From positions 1 through 22,812 of the forward strand of contig CAJWVP010000006.1 of the NCBI GenBank assembly GCA_913048145.1: 22,812 nucleotides of DNA. The letters run 5' to 3'. This stretch comes from an uncultured Rhodospirillaceae bacterium (GTDB lineage Bacteria; Pseudomonadota; Alphaproteobacteria; Rhodospirillales; Casp-alpha2). The position numbers were made by a program, and so were the translations under genes. A model generated the notes under the pieces. It saw only the letters and a list, made by a program, of their open reading frames with translations, was not told the origin of the DNA and did no database searches. Shown piece by piece: positions 1-8,256 of the stretch (position 1 is its first letter; each line of letters opens with the position of its first letter).

Positions 1-2
1 AC

Positions 3-1496
3 GAATGGATGCGCAACATTCAGCCCTGGTGCATTTCGCGCCAGATCTGGTGGGGTCATCAAATTCCCGCGTGGTTTGCGCCGTCTGGCGAAATTTTTGT
101 GGAAATGACCGAAGAAGAAGCCTACGCCGCGGCTCGTATAGCCTGTGGTGATGAGGTCGTCTTGACCCAGGATCCGGATGTCCTGGATACCTGGTTCTCG
201 TCAGCGCTCTGGCCATTCTCGACGCTCGGATGGCCGGACGAAACGCCTGAGGTGGCTCGGTATTATCAGACCGATGTCTTGATTACTGGGTTTGACATCA
301 TCTTCTTCTGGGTCGCTCGGATGATGATGATGGGTATACATTTTATGGATGAGGTACCGTTCCATACGGTCTACATCCACGCTCTGGTTCGCGATGAACA
401 GGGCCAGAAAATGTCAAAGTCCAAGGGGAATGTCATCGATCCACTTGAACTCATTGACAAATTTGGCGCCGACGCTCTGCGATTTACTCTGACCGCCTTC
501 GCCGCCCAGGGTCGGGACGTCCGCCTCTCGGAGCAGCGGGTCGAAGGGTACCGGAACTTCTGCACCAAGATCTGGAACGCCGCACGGTTCTGTGAAATGA
601 ACGTTTGTCGCCCCGTCGCCGATTTCGATCCGTCATCTGTCAATGAGACGGTGAACAAGTGGATCGTCGGCAAGGTCGTGGAGGCTGAACGCGCCATGTC
701 AACGGCCATCGACGCCTACCGGTTCAACGAGGCAGCCCAGGGCGCCTACGCGTTTGTCTGGGGTACGTTCTGCGACTGGTACCTCGAGTTTATCAAACCG
801 ATCCTTCAGGAACATGGCGATGCGGACGCTCAGACGGAGACGCAAGCCACGGCGGCATGGGTATTGGATCAGATCTTGCATCTGTTACATCCGATCATGC
901 CGTTTATTACCGAAGAGCTTTGGGAGAGCATTTCCGCTGATCGGCCGATGCCTCTGATCCGTGCGCCATGGCCGAACCTGGATGACGGCCTGATCAATGC
1001 AGATGCGAATGCGGAGATGGATTGGCTGGTGCGTTTGATTTCTGAAATCCGTAGTGTGCGTGCTGAAATGAATGTGCCTCCCAAAGCGGAAGTTCCAATT
1101 GGCATTGCCGGCGTCGGCGATATGGCGTCCAGAGCGATGGCTCGCCATGCGGTCTTGCTGATGCGTTTGGCACGCATCCAACGTATCGACGACATCGCGG
1201 CAGCGGATGTGGATTTGGTCGCCAAAGGCGCGATCCAGTTCGTGTTGGATGAAGCTACGGTCTTTGTCAGTGTCGCCAATTTCATCGATGTGGCCGCCGA
1301 ACAGGCGCGTCTCGACAAGGAATTGGCGAAGCAGCAAAGCGAGATAGAACGCTTCGAGAAGAAGTTGGCTAATGAGAAATTCGTCGCCAACGCCCCAGAG
1401 GCCGTGGTCGAAGCCGAGCGCGAGAAACTAGCGGACACGCAGGTGGCCCTGGCGAAATTGACTGAAGCCCGCGAACGGCTTGTCGGTGTTGCCTAA
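3..1496 (+). CDS. valS: Valine--tRNA ligase, C-terminal part (5' end outside window)
   Basis: Charges tRNA-Val with valine in the cytoplasm; class I synthetase. The reading frame is open to the left edge (Glu-Trp precede the first Met at 9), so this is the 3' part of a gene of about 2.6 kb. Seen: the NIQPWCISRQIWWGHQIPAW block after the editing domain, DVLDTWFSSALWPFSTLGWP, the KMSKS adenylate-binding loop at 408-422 within GQKMSKSKGNVIDP, then the anticodon-binding helical domain (RFTLTAFAAQGRD, FCTKIWNAARF). The last 65 or so residues are charged and helical (EQARLDKELAKQQSEIERFE), the C-terminal coiled-coil arm that contacts tRNA in bacterial ValRS. The end looks complete. It stops 45 bases before the next gene, with no strong terminator between them. 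Confidence 0.97.
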   Translation, partial: EWMRNIQPWCISRQIWWGHQIPAWFAPSGEIFVEMTEEEAYAAARIACGDEVVLTQDPDVLDTWFSSALWPFSTLGWPDETPEVARYYQTDVLITGFDIIFFWVARMMMMGIHFMDEVPFHTVYIHALVRDEQGQKMSKSKGNVIDPLELIDKFGADALRFTLTAFAAQGRDVRLSEQRVEGYRNFCTKIWNAARFCEMNVCRPVADFDPSSVNETVNKWIVGKVVEAERAMSTAIDAYRFNEAAQGAYAFVWGTFCDWYLEFIKPILQEHGDADAQTETQATAAWVLDQILHLLHPIMPFITEELWESISADRPMPLIRAPWPNLDDGLINADANAEMDWLVRLISEIRSVRAEMNVPPKAEVPIGIAGVGDMASRAMARHAVLLMRLARIQRIDDIAAADVDLVAKGAIQFVLDEATVFVSVANFIDVAAEQARLDKELAKQQSEIERFEKKLANEKFVANAPEAVVEAEREKLADTQVALAKLTEARERLVGVA

Positions 1497-1541
1497 GCGT
1501 CGCTAACGCGTCTTTAACTTGGTTTCGTATATACTGCCGAG

Positions 1542-2084
1542 ATGACAAATCCTAGCAACGACGACTTTCGGGTTCCGAAACTCCACGAGCATGCGACGCC
1601 GGAGGAACGCGCGCAGTGCGTGATCATGCGCCTTGAGCAGTTCATCCGTGAAGGTCGAGCCATTGACGCGGGCATGTCCTTCAAGAAATGGCAGGCTATG
1701 GCGCGCACGGAGATTGCCATCGCCATTGCCGAGGCGGAGAATTCTCAGGATCAGGACGAGATCAACAGTCGTCGCGTTTTGTTTGTAGCCGCGGCAGCGA
1801 TGATCACCATCGGGTTCTGGGGCACGGCAGTCAGCTTCCACCACGTGGGGCATCTGGCGGCTGGAATTATCTGCGCCGGCGCGGGTGCTGTGCTGTTTTT
1901 CGTCATAGGCCATTGGCGCTTCCGCAAATGGAATAACCGTCGCAACGTGAAGGAACGCGCTAAGCGGCTGAAGCGTGTCGAAAACCTGAACAAGCGTATC
2001 AAGCGGTTAGAAATGGAGCTGGTCAAGGAAGAGGAAGCCATAGAAGAGGCTCTCCGGAAGCGTCGACTTCTTATGTCGCGTTAA
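1542..2084 (+). CDS. Two-TM membrane protein with C-terminal coiled coil, unknown function
   Basis: I do not recognise this 180-residue protein. Visible parts: a soluble N-terminus (1-75) with a helical stretch; two hydrophobic segments at about 79-98 (VLFVAAAAMITIGFWGTAVS) and 104-124 (HLAAGIICAGAGAVLFFVIG); then a very basic and acidic helix at 133-175 (RNVKERAKRLKRVENLNKR, LEMELVKEEEAIEEALRK) that should form a coiled coil. The short loop between TM segments makes a hairpin with both ends on one side, probably the cytoplasm because the flanks are basic. It lies 45 bases after valS on the same strand, without a clear Shine-Dalgarno, and may be read from valS transcripts. Its TAA stop overlaps the stop of the convergent aminotransferase gene in the shared TTAA at 2081-2084. 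The coding call rests on composition and an uninterrupted frame. Confidence 0.75.
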   Translation: MTNPSNDDFRVPKLHEHATPEERAQCVIMRLEQFIREGRAIDAGMSFKKWQAMARTEIAIAIAEAENSQDQDEINSRRVLFVAAAAMITIGFWGTAVSFHHVGHLAAGIICAGAGAVLFFVIGHWRFRKWNNRRNVKERAKRLKRVENLNKRIKRLEMELVKEEEAIEEALRKRRLLMSR

Positions 2085-3328
2085 AGAACCCGGTCGAGAA
2101 CCGAGATCAACTTTTCCACATCGTCCTCGCTGGTGTAATGCGCGAGCGAGGCTCGAACTACACCGTCATCGGCGTCGGAGATGCCAACGGCTTCCAAAAA
2201 TCGCTTTGCGTAAAAATGACCGTTCGACAGCCCCACCCATTCAGCAGCGGCCAAGGGCGGTATCTCCGCAGATTTTTGTTTATCCACTGTGAAGGAAAAG
2301 GTGGCGACGCGCTGGTCAGCGGCTCCAGTCGTTGGACCGATCAAGCGGACGTTGCGTTTCGTATTCAGAAATTCGACGATTTTGTGCGCCAACGTGGCTT
2401 CATGTTGCGCAATCATGTCAAACACAGCAGCGGCGCGAGCGCGCGGGTCATATGGTAGATTGCTCAGATGATGCTCGGCTAAAACATCTAGATAATCGGT
2501 GATGCCCGCAAGGCTTGCAATCATCTCGTGTTGTGGGCCGGCCGGATTGAGTTTGTGGGCGATATCGTCATCGTCGAAGAAATAGTGACCCTGATTTTCG
2601 GCATCGATCAGCAAGTCCTTTTTGCCATAGAGGCAGCCCATATGGGGGCCGAAGATCTTGTAGAAACTGAAGAGATAGAAATCTAAGTCCCAGGCCTTGA
2701 CGTCGATGGCCCGGTGTGGCGCGAAGGCGACCGCATCCACGCAGACCAAGGCGCCCGCATCATGGACCTTCCGTGTGATCTCAGTAACATCATTGATCTC
2801 GCCTAGAATATTTGAAACGTGCGGGAAAGCGACCAAGCGGGTGCGCTCGGTCAGAAGCGAATCGAGAAGTCTCGGGTCCAATGATCCGGTCTCCGGATGG
2901 ACCGGCCAATCTAGGATTTTCAGGCCAAACTCCTGAAGCCGTCGCCAGGGGCCGGAATTGGCTTCATGGTTTTGGACTGCGACGATGATTTCGTCGCCAT
3001 CCGACCACGCCGGGCGCAGCGCATTGGCGAGAATATAAACGCTGTAGGACGTGGACGGCGTAATCAGAACTTCGCCTTTGTCCGCGCCAATCATGGCGGC
3101 CATACGGGCGTGGCTGTCGTCCATGTGAGCCTGGGCCTGAGCGGCGACTGGAAAATGCGGCCCCGGCTGCACCTGTGTTTCCCGCATGTAAGTGGTGATG
3201 CGGTCGATGACGGGGTTCGGGACGTAACTGCCGCCGGCGTTATCGAAAAACGACCATTCCCAGCATGTTTCGGGATATTGGGCGCGTACGAATGCCATGT
3301 CGAGCGCGGCCACTTTGGAGTTCATCAT
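2081..3328 (-). CDS. Cysteine-desulfurase-like class V aminotransferase (VC1184-type)
   Basis: PLP enzyme of fold type I, class V; 415 residues, full length. Seen: FFDNAGGSYVP near the N-terminus (28-37); a cofactor-region Ser/Thr-rich stretch TPSTSYSVYI (90-99); VCVDAVAFAPH with the PLP-pairing Asp at 198; SFYKIFGPHMG with the Schiff-base Lys at 224; and the C-terminal VRASLAHYTSEDDVEKL. Where true group II desulfurases carry the catalytic Cys loop, this protein has GLSNGHFYAKRF with no Cys. It matches the 'cysteine desulfurase-like' subfamily typified by Vibrio VC1184, whose reaction is not established to my knowledge. Desulfurase activity is therefore doubtful; a lyase or aminotransferase on a small amino acid is possible. 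It lies 255 bases after the dehydratase gene, probably as its own unit. Met1 and Met2 are adjacent; only a weak SD (GAG) precedes them. Confidence 0.88.
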   Translation of the reverse strand: MMNSKVAALDMAFVRAQYPETCWEWSFFDNAGGSYVPNPVIDRITTYMRETQVQPGPHFPVAAQAQAHMDDSHARMAAMIGADKGEVLITPSTSYSVYILANALRPAWSDGDEIIVAVQNHEANSGPWRRLQEFGLKILDWPVHPETGSLDPRLLDSLLTERTRLVAFPHVSNILGEINDVTEITRKVHDAGALVCVDAVAFAPHRAIDVKAWDLDFYLFSFYKIFGPHMGCLYGKKDLLIDAENQGHYFFDDDDIAHKLNPAGPQHEMIASLAGITDYLDVLAEHHLSNLPYDPRARAAAVFDMIAQHEATLAHKIVEFLNTKRNVRLIGPTTGAADQRVATFSFTVDKQKSAEIPPLAAAEWVGLSNGHFYAKRFLEAVGISDADDGVVRASLAHYTSEDDVEKLISVLDRVL

Positions 3329-3583
3329 GTTATCTCGGTCTTCAGGAATATAGATGGGGGATTATGACGGTGCCTGACCTCGATGCCACCAAGTTGCGCG
3401 GTGAACTGTACATAGCTTGGTACTCAAAGTCCGCAGTTAGCGCGCTCAGCATGGAAATGCTACAACTTGTCTAATCTGTGTTCTAGGTTTGGAATTCCAC
3501 TCGCCTTCGTACTTGAGGAATATCCAAACGACGGTAAGCAGACTTGGCCGCAAGGTTCAAACAACTGAAGTTGTGACGTTGCC

Positions 3584-5434
3584 TTACGGTCTGAACCGAT
3601 TTTTCGGCACAAACCCTGACACAGAGACGTCACGGGCATTGCGGACCCAAACCTCCCGGTTGGGATGCAGGCCACCGCCTCGGGTCGCGGGAACGGCCGA
3701 ATGCCGGGCGCGTTGCAAAAGACGCGTGTCCGCAATCCCGCAATTTGGATGAGACCCATCGTTATCAGCGACGGCCTTTTCCCAGGCTGCTTTGCGTTCG
3801 GCAAGAATTTTTGGATCGTTGAGCGCCGTGCAGTTCACTTCGTTTGTATTGAGATCAGCAATAATTTCATCGCCGTCTTCGATGAAGGCGATAGGGCCAC
3901 CCAATGCGGCTTCCGGGCCCACATGGCCGATGACCAATCCGACCGAACCACCGGAGAAGCGGCCATCCGTCATCAGAGCAACCACGATTTCACGTTCCCG
4001 GCAAAGCGTGGTAATACGTGACGTGGAATCAAGCATTTCCGGCATCCCCGGCGCGCCACCCGGCCCTTCATAACGGACGATTACGATATCATTGTTCTGG
4101 AATCTATCCGGGTTCGTGTCGAGAGCTTCGAGCAGGCTGCTTTCCCGTTCGAACACGCGGGCCGTTCCTTGGAACACATTGTTCTCAAGGCCGCCTTCAA
4201 CGCCGGCAAGCTTCAGGATGGCAGAAAAATCCGGTGACAGGTTGCCGCCGAGAATACGTAGCCCGCCGGTCGGCTTGTACGGTGTTTCGACGGAATAGAC
4301 GACGGTGCCGTCGGCGCGAGGACTTCCCAGGCGGGCCACCTGTTCGGCCAGGGTTTCCCCCGTACAGGTCATCATCTCCCCGTTCAGAAGGCCGGCATCT
4401 AAAAGTTCGTTCACGATCACCGGGACGCCGCCGATCTGGTCGATGTCTATCATAGAATAGTGCCCGTAGGGCCTGGCATCGGTAATAACGGGCACGACAT
4501 GCTGAGAGAGGTGGTTGAATTCTTCTGGCGTCATGATCTCTTTCCAGAAATCTACGTACCCAGCGGCGCGGGCGATTTCTGGCGCATGCAGAACGACGTT
4601 GGTTGAGCCGCCGATCGCCATGGCGACGATCACCGCGTTACGTATTGAATCGCGCTGCACAATGTCGCGTGGCCTAAGGCCTTTGGCCATCATGTCTTCC
4701 AAGTAGCCGACCAGTTCGGCCGGGAACGTATCGGTGCGGCGCTCGTCGTCGGAGGCGGCGGCGACCATGTGCAGGGGCTGCATGCCAACGACACCGATGA
4801 ATGTCTGCATGGTGTTGTAGGTGAACATGCCGCCGCAGCTGCCAATCCCCGGGCAGGCATGGAAGGCGATATCGAACTGATGGTCTGGCTCCGGGTGTCC
4901 GGCAACCTGATAGGCGCTGACGATATCCAGTGGCTCGTCGCTGTTTGGGCTTTTGCCCGGGCGGATCGCGCCGTCTGACATGATGATCGCCGGTTCGTTG
5001 TGCTCTAGGATGGCCGCTAATGTACCCACTGGCGGCTTGTCACATGCGACGACAGCGATGACGCCGGCAAGTCCGCTCGCCGCCAAGTGTTCGCAAAGGG
5101 CGTCGTTGGTCACTTCGCGGCCAATGAGAGAATAGCGCATCTCCAACGTTCCATTTCGGATACCGTCGGAAGTCGCAATCGTATACTCGGGCTGAATGAG
5201 CCGCAATTTGAGCTGTCCGTCTTCGAAACCGATGCGGCTCTTCAACTGCGTGTGGATCGCATTAACCTTCGTGGTTACACCGAGATAACATTGGCTGTCG
5301 CCTTTCGTCCCCACAACACCGACGGAGGGCTCGTGAATGAGTGCGGGGTCCGTGTCCAATTCACGGGCGATGCCGATGGTTTGCGCCGAACGTCCCGGGT
5401 GTCGGTCAATCAGTACGATGTTGTTGTTACTCAT
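3584..5434 (-). CDS. IlvD/Edd family dehydratase (substrate unknown)
   Basis: Fe-S dehydratase of the dihydroxyacid / 6-phosphogluconate / sugar-acid dehydratase family; 616 residues, normal length. Such enzymes remove water from 2,3-dihydroxy acids to give 2-keto acids. Seen: three candidate cluster Cys, at 49 (GDSQCYLG), 131 (ACDKPPVGT) and 200 (GSCGGMFTYNTM); TSDGIRNG near 89-95; YSLIGRE at 101-107; AIGGSTNVVLHAPEIA in the middle; NDIVIVRYEGPGGAPGMPEM; and LMTDGRFSGGSVGLVIGHV with the Ser of the SGG motif. Departures from IlvD: the first Cys is not in the usual PCN context, the segment before SDGI reads RLIQPEYTIAT rather than an EFNTIAV-type one, and the C-terminus adds an arginine-rich tail (TRLLQRARHSAVPATRGGG and beyond). 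I would call it a sugar-acid or specialised dehydratase, not the isoleucine/valine enzyme. Start: ATG followed by SNNNIVLIDRH. Confidence 0.9.
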   Translation of the reverse strand: MSNNNIVLIDRHPGRSAQTIGIARELDTDPALIHEPSVGVVGTKGDSQCYLGVTTKVNAIHTQLKSRIGFEDGQLKLRLIQPEYTIATSDGIRNGTLEMRYSLIGREVTNDALCEHLAASGLAGVIAVVACDKPPVGTLAAILEHNEPAIIMSDGAIRPGKSPNSDEPLDIVSAYQVAGHPEPDHQFDIAFHACPGIGSCGGMFTYNTMQTFIGVVGMQPLHMVAAASDDERRTDTFPAELVGYLEDMMAKGLRPRDIVQRDSIRNAVIVAMAIGGSTNVVLHAPEIARAAGYVDFWKEIMTPEEFNHLSQHVVPVITDARPYGHYSMIDIDQIGGVPVIVNELLDAGLLNGEMMTCTGETLAEQVARLGSPRADGTVVYSVETPYKPTGGLRILGGNLSPDFSAILKLAGVEGGLENNVFQGTARVFERESSLLEALDTNPDRFQNNDIVIVRYEGPGGAPGMPEMLDSTSRITTLCREREIVVALMTDGRFSGGSVGLVIGHVGPEAALGGPIAFIEDGDEIIADLNTNEVNCTALNDPKILAERKAAWEKAVADNDGSHPNCGIADTRLLQRARHSAVPATRGGGLHPNREVWVRNARDVSVSGFVPKNRFRP

Positions 5435-5725
5435 AGCATCTGCATCTTTGTTCTGTTGGCATAAACGGGATGATTTCAGCCTATACGGCTTTTACCGATA
5501 TCCCAATCATTTAGCATTCTCTGGAAGGAGAAGCTCTGTCATGGGGGACGATGATGCCGCTGGATGTCGCAGGACTGGTTGTTCGCGATGATTGTGTCGG
5601 AAACGTCGTCATCAATTACGCACAGCGCAGCCGTACATAAGCCAAACTTTTGGAAATTCTGAACGTCGCGAACGGCGCTGTTTAACGACATTGGGAAGCC
5701 CGGCCCCTCAACTCGGTGATGCTTA
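5435..5725. other. Intergenic region upstream of the dehydratase
   Basis: These 291 bases separate the small exported-protein gene from the dehydratase, both on the minus strand, and should hold the dehydratase promoter. I see no clear -35/-10 pair. On the plus strand a strong GGAAGGAG at 5523-5530 precedes an ATG at 5541 (16 codons) and, in another frame, an ATG at 5551 (29 codons, beginning MMPLDVAGLVVRDDC). Neither can be called a gene from the sequence alone. Confidence 0.4.
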
Positions 5726-6145
5726 CTATTTTTTGGGCTGCGGCGTGTTCTTAACCAACCAATGCGCCATGTGCGTGCCAAGTGATGCTGTCAGTACGCC
5801 AATCCGTTCGACCATTTCGGCGGTTTTCCGATTACAGGCGCTGAACTGCCGTCGGCCAACGGATTGCGCTTTTTCTTCCATTTGATCCAAAAGAAAGGGG
5901 GAGAGACCCTTTTTCTCGAAGGCGTGCCGGATGACCTGCATGTGTTGCAGGTAGTCGGCACGTTGGCGTTTGTTGAGAATTCCGCAGCGACCGTCGACAT
6001 CATAGCCAACGATAATTGTCGCGTAGTTGGATAGATCACGCTTTGCTGTCTGCTCGGGCGTTTGGCCCCATGCAGCCGTCCCGACGGGGAGGAAAGCCAA
6101 GACGGCCACCACAACGGCCGCGTTACGAGCCTTTTCGAAGAACAT
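5726..6145 (-). CDS. Small exported protein, unknown function
   Basis: 139 residues when started at the ATG at 6145 (MFFEKARNAAVVVAVLAFLP), which has an AAGG six bases upstream; longer in-frame starts run further into the preceding gene and lack a good SD. The N-terminus is a signal peptide: a charged start, a hydrophobic core AAVVVAVLAFLPVG, then a probable cleavage near AAWG/QTPEQ. The mature domain is mainly helical, with two Cys (GRCGIL and FSACNRK) that could form one disulfide in the periplasm. I do not recognise a family. The start overlaps the 3' end of the dehydrogenase gene by 23 bases, so it is very likely co-transcribed and perhaps translationally coupled as the last gene of the erpA-xthA operon. 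Confidence 0.75.
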   Translation of the reverse strand: MFFEKARNAAVVVAVLAFLPVGTAAWGQTPEQTAKRDLSNYATIIVGYDVDGRCGILNKRQRADYLQHMQVIRHAFEKKGLSPFLLDQMEEKAQSVGRRQFSACNRKTAEMVERIGVLTASLGTHMAHWLVKNTPQPKK

Positions 6146-7004
6146 CAACGACCTTCGTTTCGTTTTCATCGCCGTGGCCACTGTCCACCAGAATACGATA
6201 TATGCCGCCGGCGACTTTACCAAATTGCGCTTCATGGCCAAATTTTTCAGCCAAACGTAGGCCATATGATGTGTCTTTCAAACGCCATCGCCCGGAAAAC
6301 ACGACATTGTCTTCATGGCCGCCGGCGATCATGCGTTCACTGTTCAGGATCACCTGTGGGCTTGCCGCTGCACCTTTGGATAAGGCATAACCCACGGTAT
6401 TCAAGTTAAGGCCCGCTTTTTCGGCGATCAGCAAACCTTCCGCCGCGCCGGCGATTTGGACGGAGCCCATGAGATTGACCATTAGCTTGTAAGCGGTTCC
6501 GTTGCCGATGGGGCCGAAGTGGATGATTTCAGTGCACAAGGGACCTAGGAACGGACGCGCCCGTTCCAAGTCGGCTTCTTCGGCGCCCACGAACAACGTC
6601 AACTCGCCTTTCGCAGCCATATGCGGATAGCCCGTTACAGGGCAATCAATATATGTATGGCCCGCTGTCTGAACGACTGTGGAAAGCTTCATGACCCAGT
6701 CATGGGACAAGGTCGAGCATTCGACGACGATGGCTCCAGGTTTCAAATCTGCGGCTAAAGCCCCGTCCAAAGCCCCCATCCAGACGTGTTCAGATGCCTC
6801 GTCATCCCCAACCATAGCGAACACAACGTCGGCACCCTCGGCGGCATCTCGAGGCGTCATCGCTAAGCACGCACCTTGTTCGACCAATGGACGCGTTTTT
6901 TCGACGGTGCGATTAAAGACACTCAGGTTGTGGCCAGCCGCCATCAGTCGCCTAGCCATGCCAACGCCCATCACGCCCGTACCCAAAAATGCAATCCGCG
7001 CCAT
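6123..7004 (-). CDS. NAD(P)-dependent beta-hydroxyacid dehydrogenase (3-hydroxyisobutyrate DH family)
   Basis: Oxidises a small beta-hydroxyacid or, in the glyoxylate/succinic-semialdehyde branch, reduces an aldehyde acid with NAD(P)H. 293 residues, typical length. Seen: Rossmann motif FLGTGVMGVGMA (6-16), NRT at the end of beta-2 (31-33), substrate-site motif YIDCPVTGYPHMAAKGELT (118-136), and the catalytic Lys 173 in GPIGNGTAYKLMVNLM. The start at 7004 is chosen because GTGVMG then sits at the normal place and an AGGGGC lies just upstream; an upstream ATG at 7169 would add 55 basic residues read out of frame through the xthA 3' end. It begins 10 bases after the xthA stop, and its SD overlaps that stop (TAGGGG). 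The substrate cannot be read from sequence. Confidence 0.92.
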   Translation of the reverse strand: MARIAFLGTGVMGVGMARRLMAAGHNLSVFNRTVEKTRPLVEQGACLAMTPRDAAEGADVVFAMVGDDEASEHVWMGALDGALAADLKPGAIVVECSTLSHDWVMKLSTVVQTAGHTYIDCPVTGYPHMAAKGELTLFVGAEEADLERARPFLGPLCTEIIHFGPIGNGTAYKLMVNLMGSVQIAGAAEGLLIAEKAGLNLNTVGYALSKGAAASPQVILNSERMIAGGHEDNVVFSGRWRLKDTSYGLRLAEKFGHEAQFGKVAGGIYRILVDSGHGDENETKVVDVLRKGS

Positions 7005-7014
7005 GACAAAGCCC

Positions 7015-7803
7015 CTAGTCGGCCAGTTCGCACCACACCGGGGTATGGTCCGAGGCCTTTTCGCGACCACGCGGCGTTTTATCGATTCCCGACGCCACGA
7101 GCCTATCCGCCGCTTGCGGTGTGAGTAGAAGATGGTCGATGAGGACGCCATTGTCCTTTTGCCAGGCACCGGCCTTGTAGTCCCAATAGCTGTAGCGATG
7201 CGGCTCCGTATTGTAGGCCCGATAGGCGTCCGTGAGACCCAGATGCACGATGGCGCGGAACTTCTTTCGGCTTTCCGAACGACAAAGCGCGTCGTCGGCG
7301 AAGGCTATGGGGTCATAAACATCTTCATCTGTGGGCACGATGTTGTAATCGCCGCCGAAAACAATGGCGTCCTCAAACGTGAGCAAATCCTGGACATGGT
7401 TACACAGCCGATCCATCCATGCCAGTTTGTAGCGGAACTTTTCATGATTTCCGCCATTTTCGTCCCGTGTGGGATTGCCGTTGGGAAGATATATCGAGGC
7501 GACGCGAACGTTGCCGACCATGGCCTCGATGTAACGCGCCTGTTCGTCGGTATTGTCGCCGGGAAGCGCGGTACGTTCGACGTGGATCGGCTGCTTCGAC
7601 ACGATGGCAACACCGTTGTAGGTTTTTTGACCGGACACGGCGACATTGTAGCCAACTTCACCAATCTCCATGGCGGGGAAGGCTTCTTCTACGCATTTGA
7701 GTTCCTGCAATAACAGGACGTCTGGGGAGAACTCACCAAGCCATTCAAGAACCCGTGGCAGGCGAGCCTTGATTGAGTTGACATTCCAAGTAGCGATTTT
7801 CAT
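7015..7803 (-). CDS. xthA: Exodeoxyribonuclease III (AP endonuclease)
   Basis: Cuts the DNA backbone at abasic sites and removes blocked 3' ends in base-excision repair; Mg-dependent endonuclease/exonuclease/phosphatase fold. 262 residues, full length. Seen: TWNVNSIKAR (Asn 7), LLQELKCVE (Glu 34), YLPNGNP (Tyr 105), GGDYNIVPTDEDVY (Asp 152, Asn 154), YSYWDYKAGAW, IDHLLLTP and the terminal SDHTPVWCEL (Asp 252-His 253 pair). The set of metal and catalytic residues looks intact. The start ATG at 7803 has a good SD (GGAGGGAG, about 7 bases away). It follows erpA by 78 bases that contain a short CTCGC/GCGAG stem, and is followed at 10 bases by the dehydrogenase. It is probably part of the erpA transcript, with perhaps its own start. 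Confidence 0.97.
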   Translation of the reverse strand: MKIATWNVNSIKARLPRVLEWLGEFSPDVLLLQELKCVEEAFPAMEIGEVGYNVAVSGQKTYNGVAIVSKQPIHVERTALPGDNTDEQARYIEAMVGNVRVASIYLPNGNPTRDENGGNHEKFRYKLAWMDRLCNHVQDLLTFEDAIVFGGDYNIVPTDEDVYDPIAFADDALCRSESRKKFRAIVHLGLTDAYRAYNTEPHRYSYWDYKAGAWQKDNGVLIDHLLLTPQAADRLVASGIDKTPRGREKASDHTPVWCELAD

Positions 7804-7881
7804 GGCGGCTCCCTCCGTGCAACAGCGACATCATCTCGCGGTGCAGCGAGCCTGTAAATACCGGGTGCGAAGAGAACGGGC

Positions 7882-8232
7882 CTAGAGGGAAAAGGAGGCG
7901 CCGCAACCGCAATTGGCCGAAGCGTTGGGGTTCTCAACCTGAAAAAACGAACCACCAAGGTCGGTCTTGAAATCGACGACCGCCCCTCCCAAAAGACTAA
8001 GGGAGACGTCATCGACGACCAATTTCGTGCCATCGGTTTCGAACACGTGGTCATCGTCGTTGGTGTTTGCGTCCAGATCGAACTTGTACTGAAAACCGGA
8101 ACAGCCGCCGCCTAGAACCGCCAACCGAAGCATCAGGTCGTCGTTCCCTTCCATTTGTCGGATCTCAGCCACGCGCTTCGCCGCGCTGGTGCTCAGACTG
8201 ACTTCATTATTGGCTATGGTGCCATCAGGCAT
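7882..8232 (-). CDS. erpA: Iron-sulfur cluster insertion protein ErpA
   Basis: A-type carrier that passes Fe-S clusters to apo-enzymes, notably of isoprenoid synthesis and respiration. 116 residues from the chosen ATG at 8232, which has GGAAAGGG about 7 bases upstream; an upstream ATG at 8280 would add 16 residues without a comparable SD. Seen: the three cluster Cys, at 44 (LGGGCSGFQYKF), 108 and 110 (NPNASANCGCGASFSL), plus LLGGAVVDFKTDLGGSFFQVENPN. The NPNA.A.CGCG end favours ErpA over IscA. It is the first gene of a minus-strand operon with xthA and two more, and divergent from dgt. A perfect palindrome and a possible promoter lie in the leader (separate entries). The dehydratase at 3584-5434 is a plausible Fe-S client, but that is inference. 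Confidence 0.95.
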   Translation of the reverse strand: MPDGTIANNEVSLSTSAAKRVAEIRQMEGNDDLMLRLAVLGGGCSGFQYKFDLDANTNDDDHVFETDGTKLVVDDVSLSLLGGAVVDFKTDLGGSFFQVENPNASANCGCGASFSL

Positions 8233-8256
8233 TATGCGACCCTTTCCAACGTGGAC

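Noticed and set aside
869..1438. Long open frames antisense to valS
   Set aside because: valS motifs on the plus strand are unambiguous; the antisense translations are Ser/Arg-rich and resemble no protein family.
3561..3574. ACAACT-GA-AGTTGT inverted repeat after the dehydratase gene as terminator
   Set aside because: The two-base loop is too small, the stem is AT-rich and no real T-run follows.
7005..7169. N-terminal extension of the beta-hydroxyacid dehydrogenase
   Set aside because: The extra 55 residues are read out of frame through the xthA end and are basic and unlike the family; ATG 7004 has a good SD.
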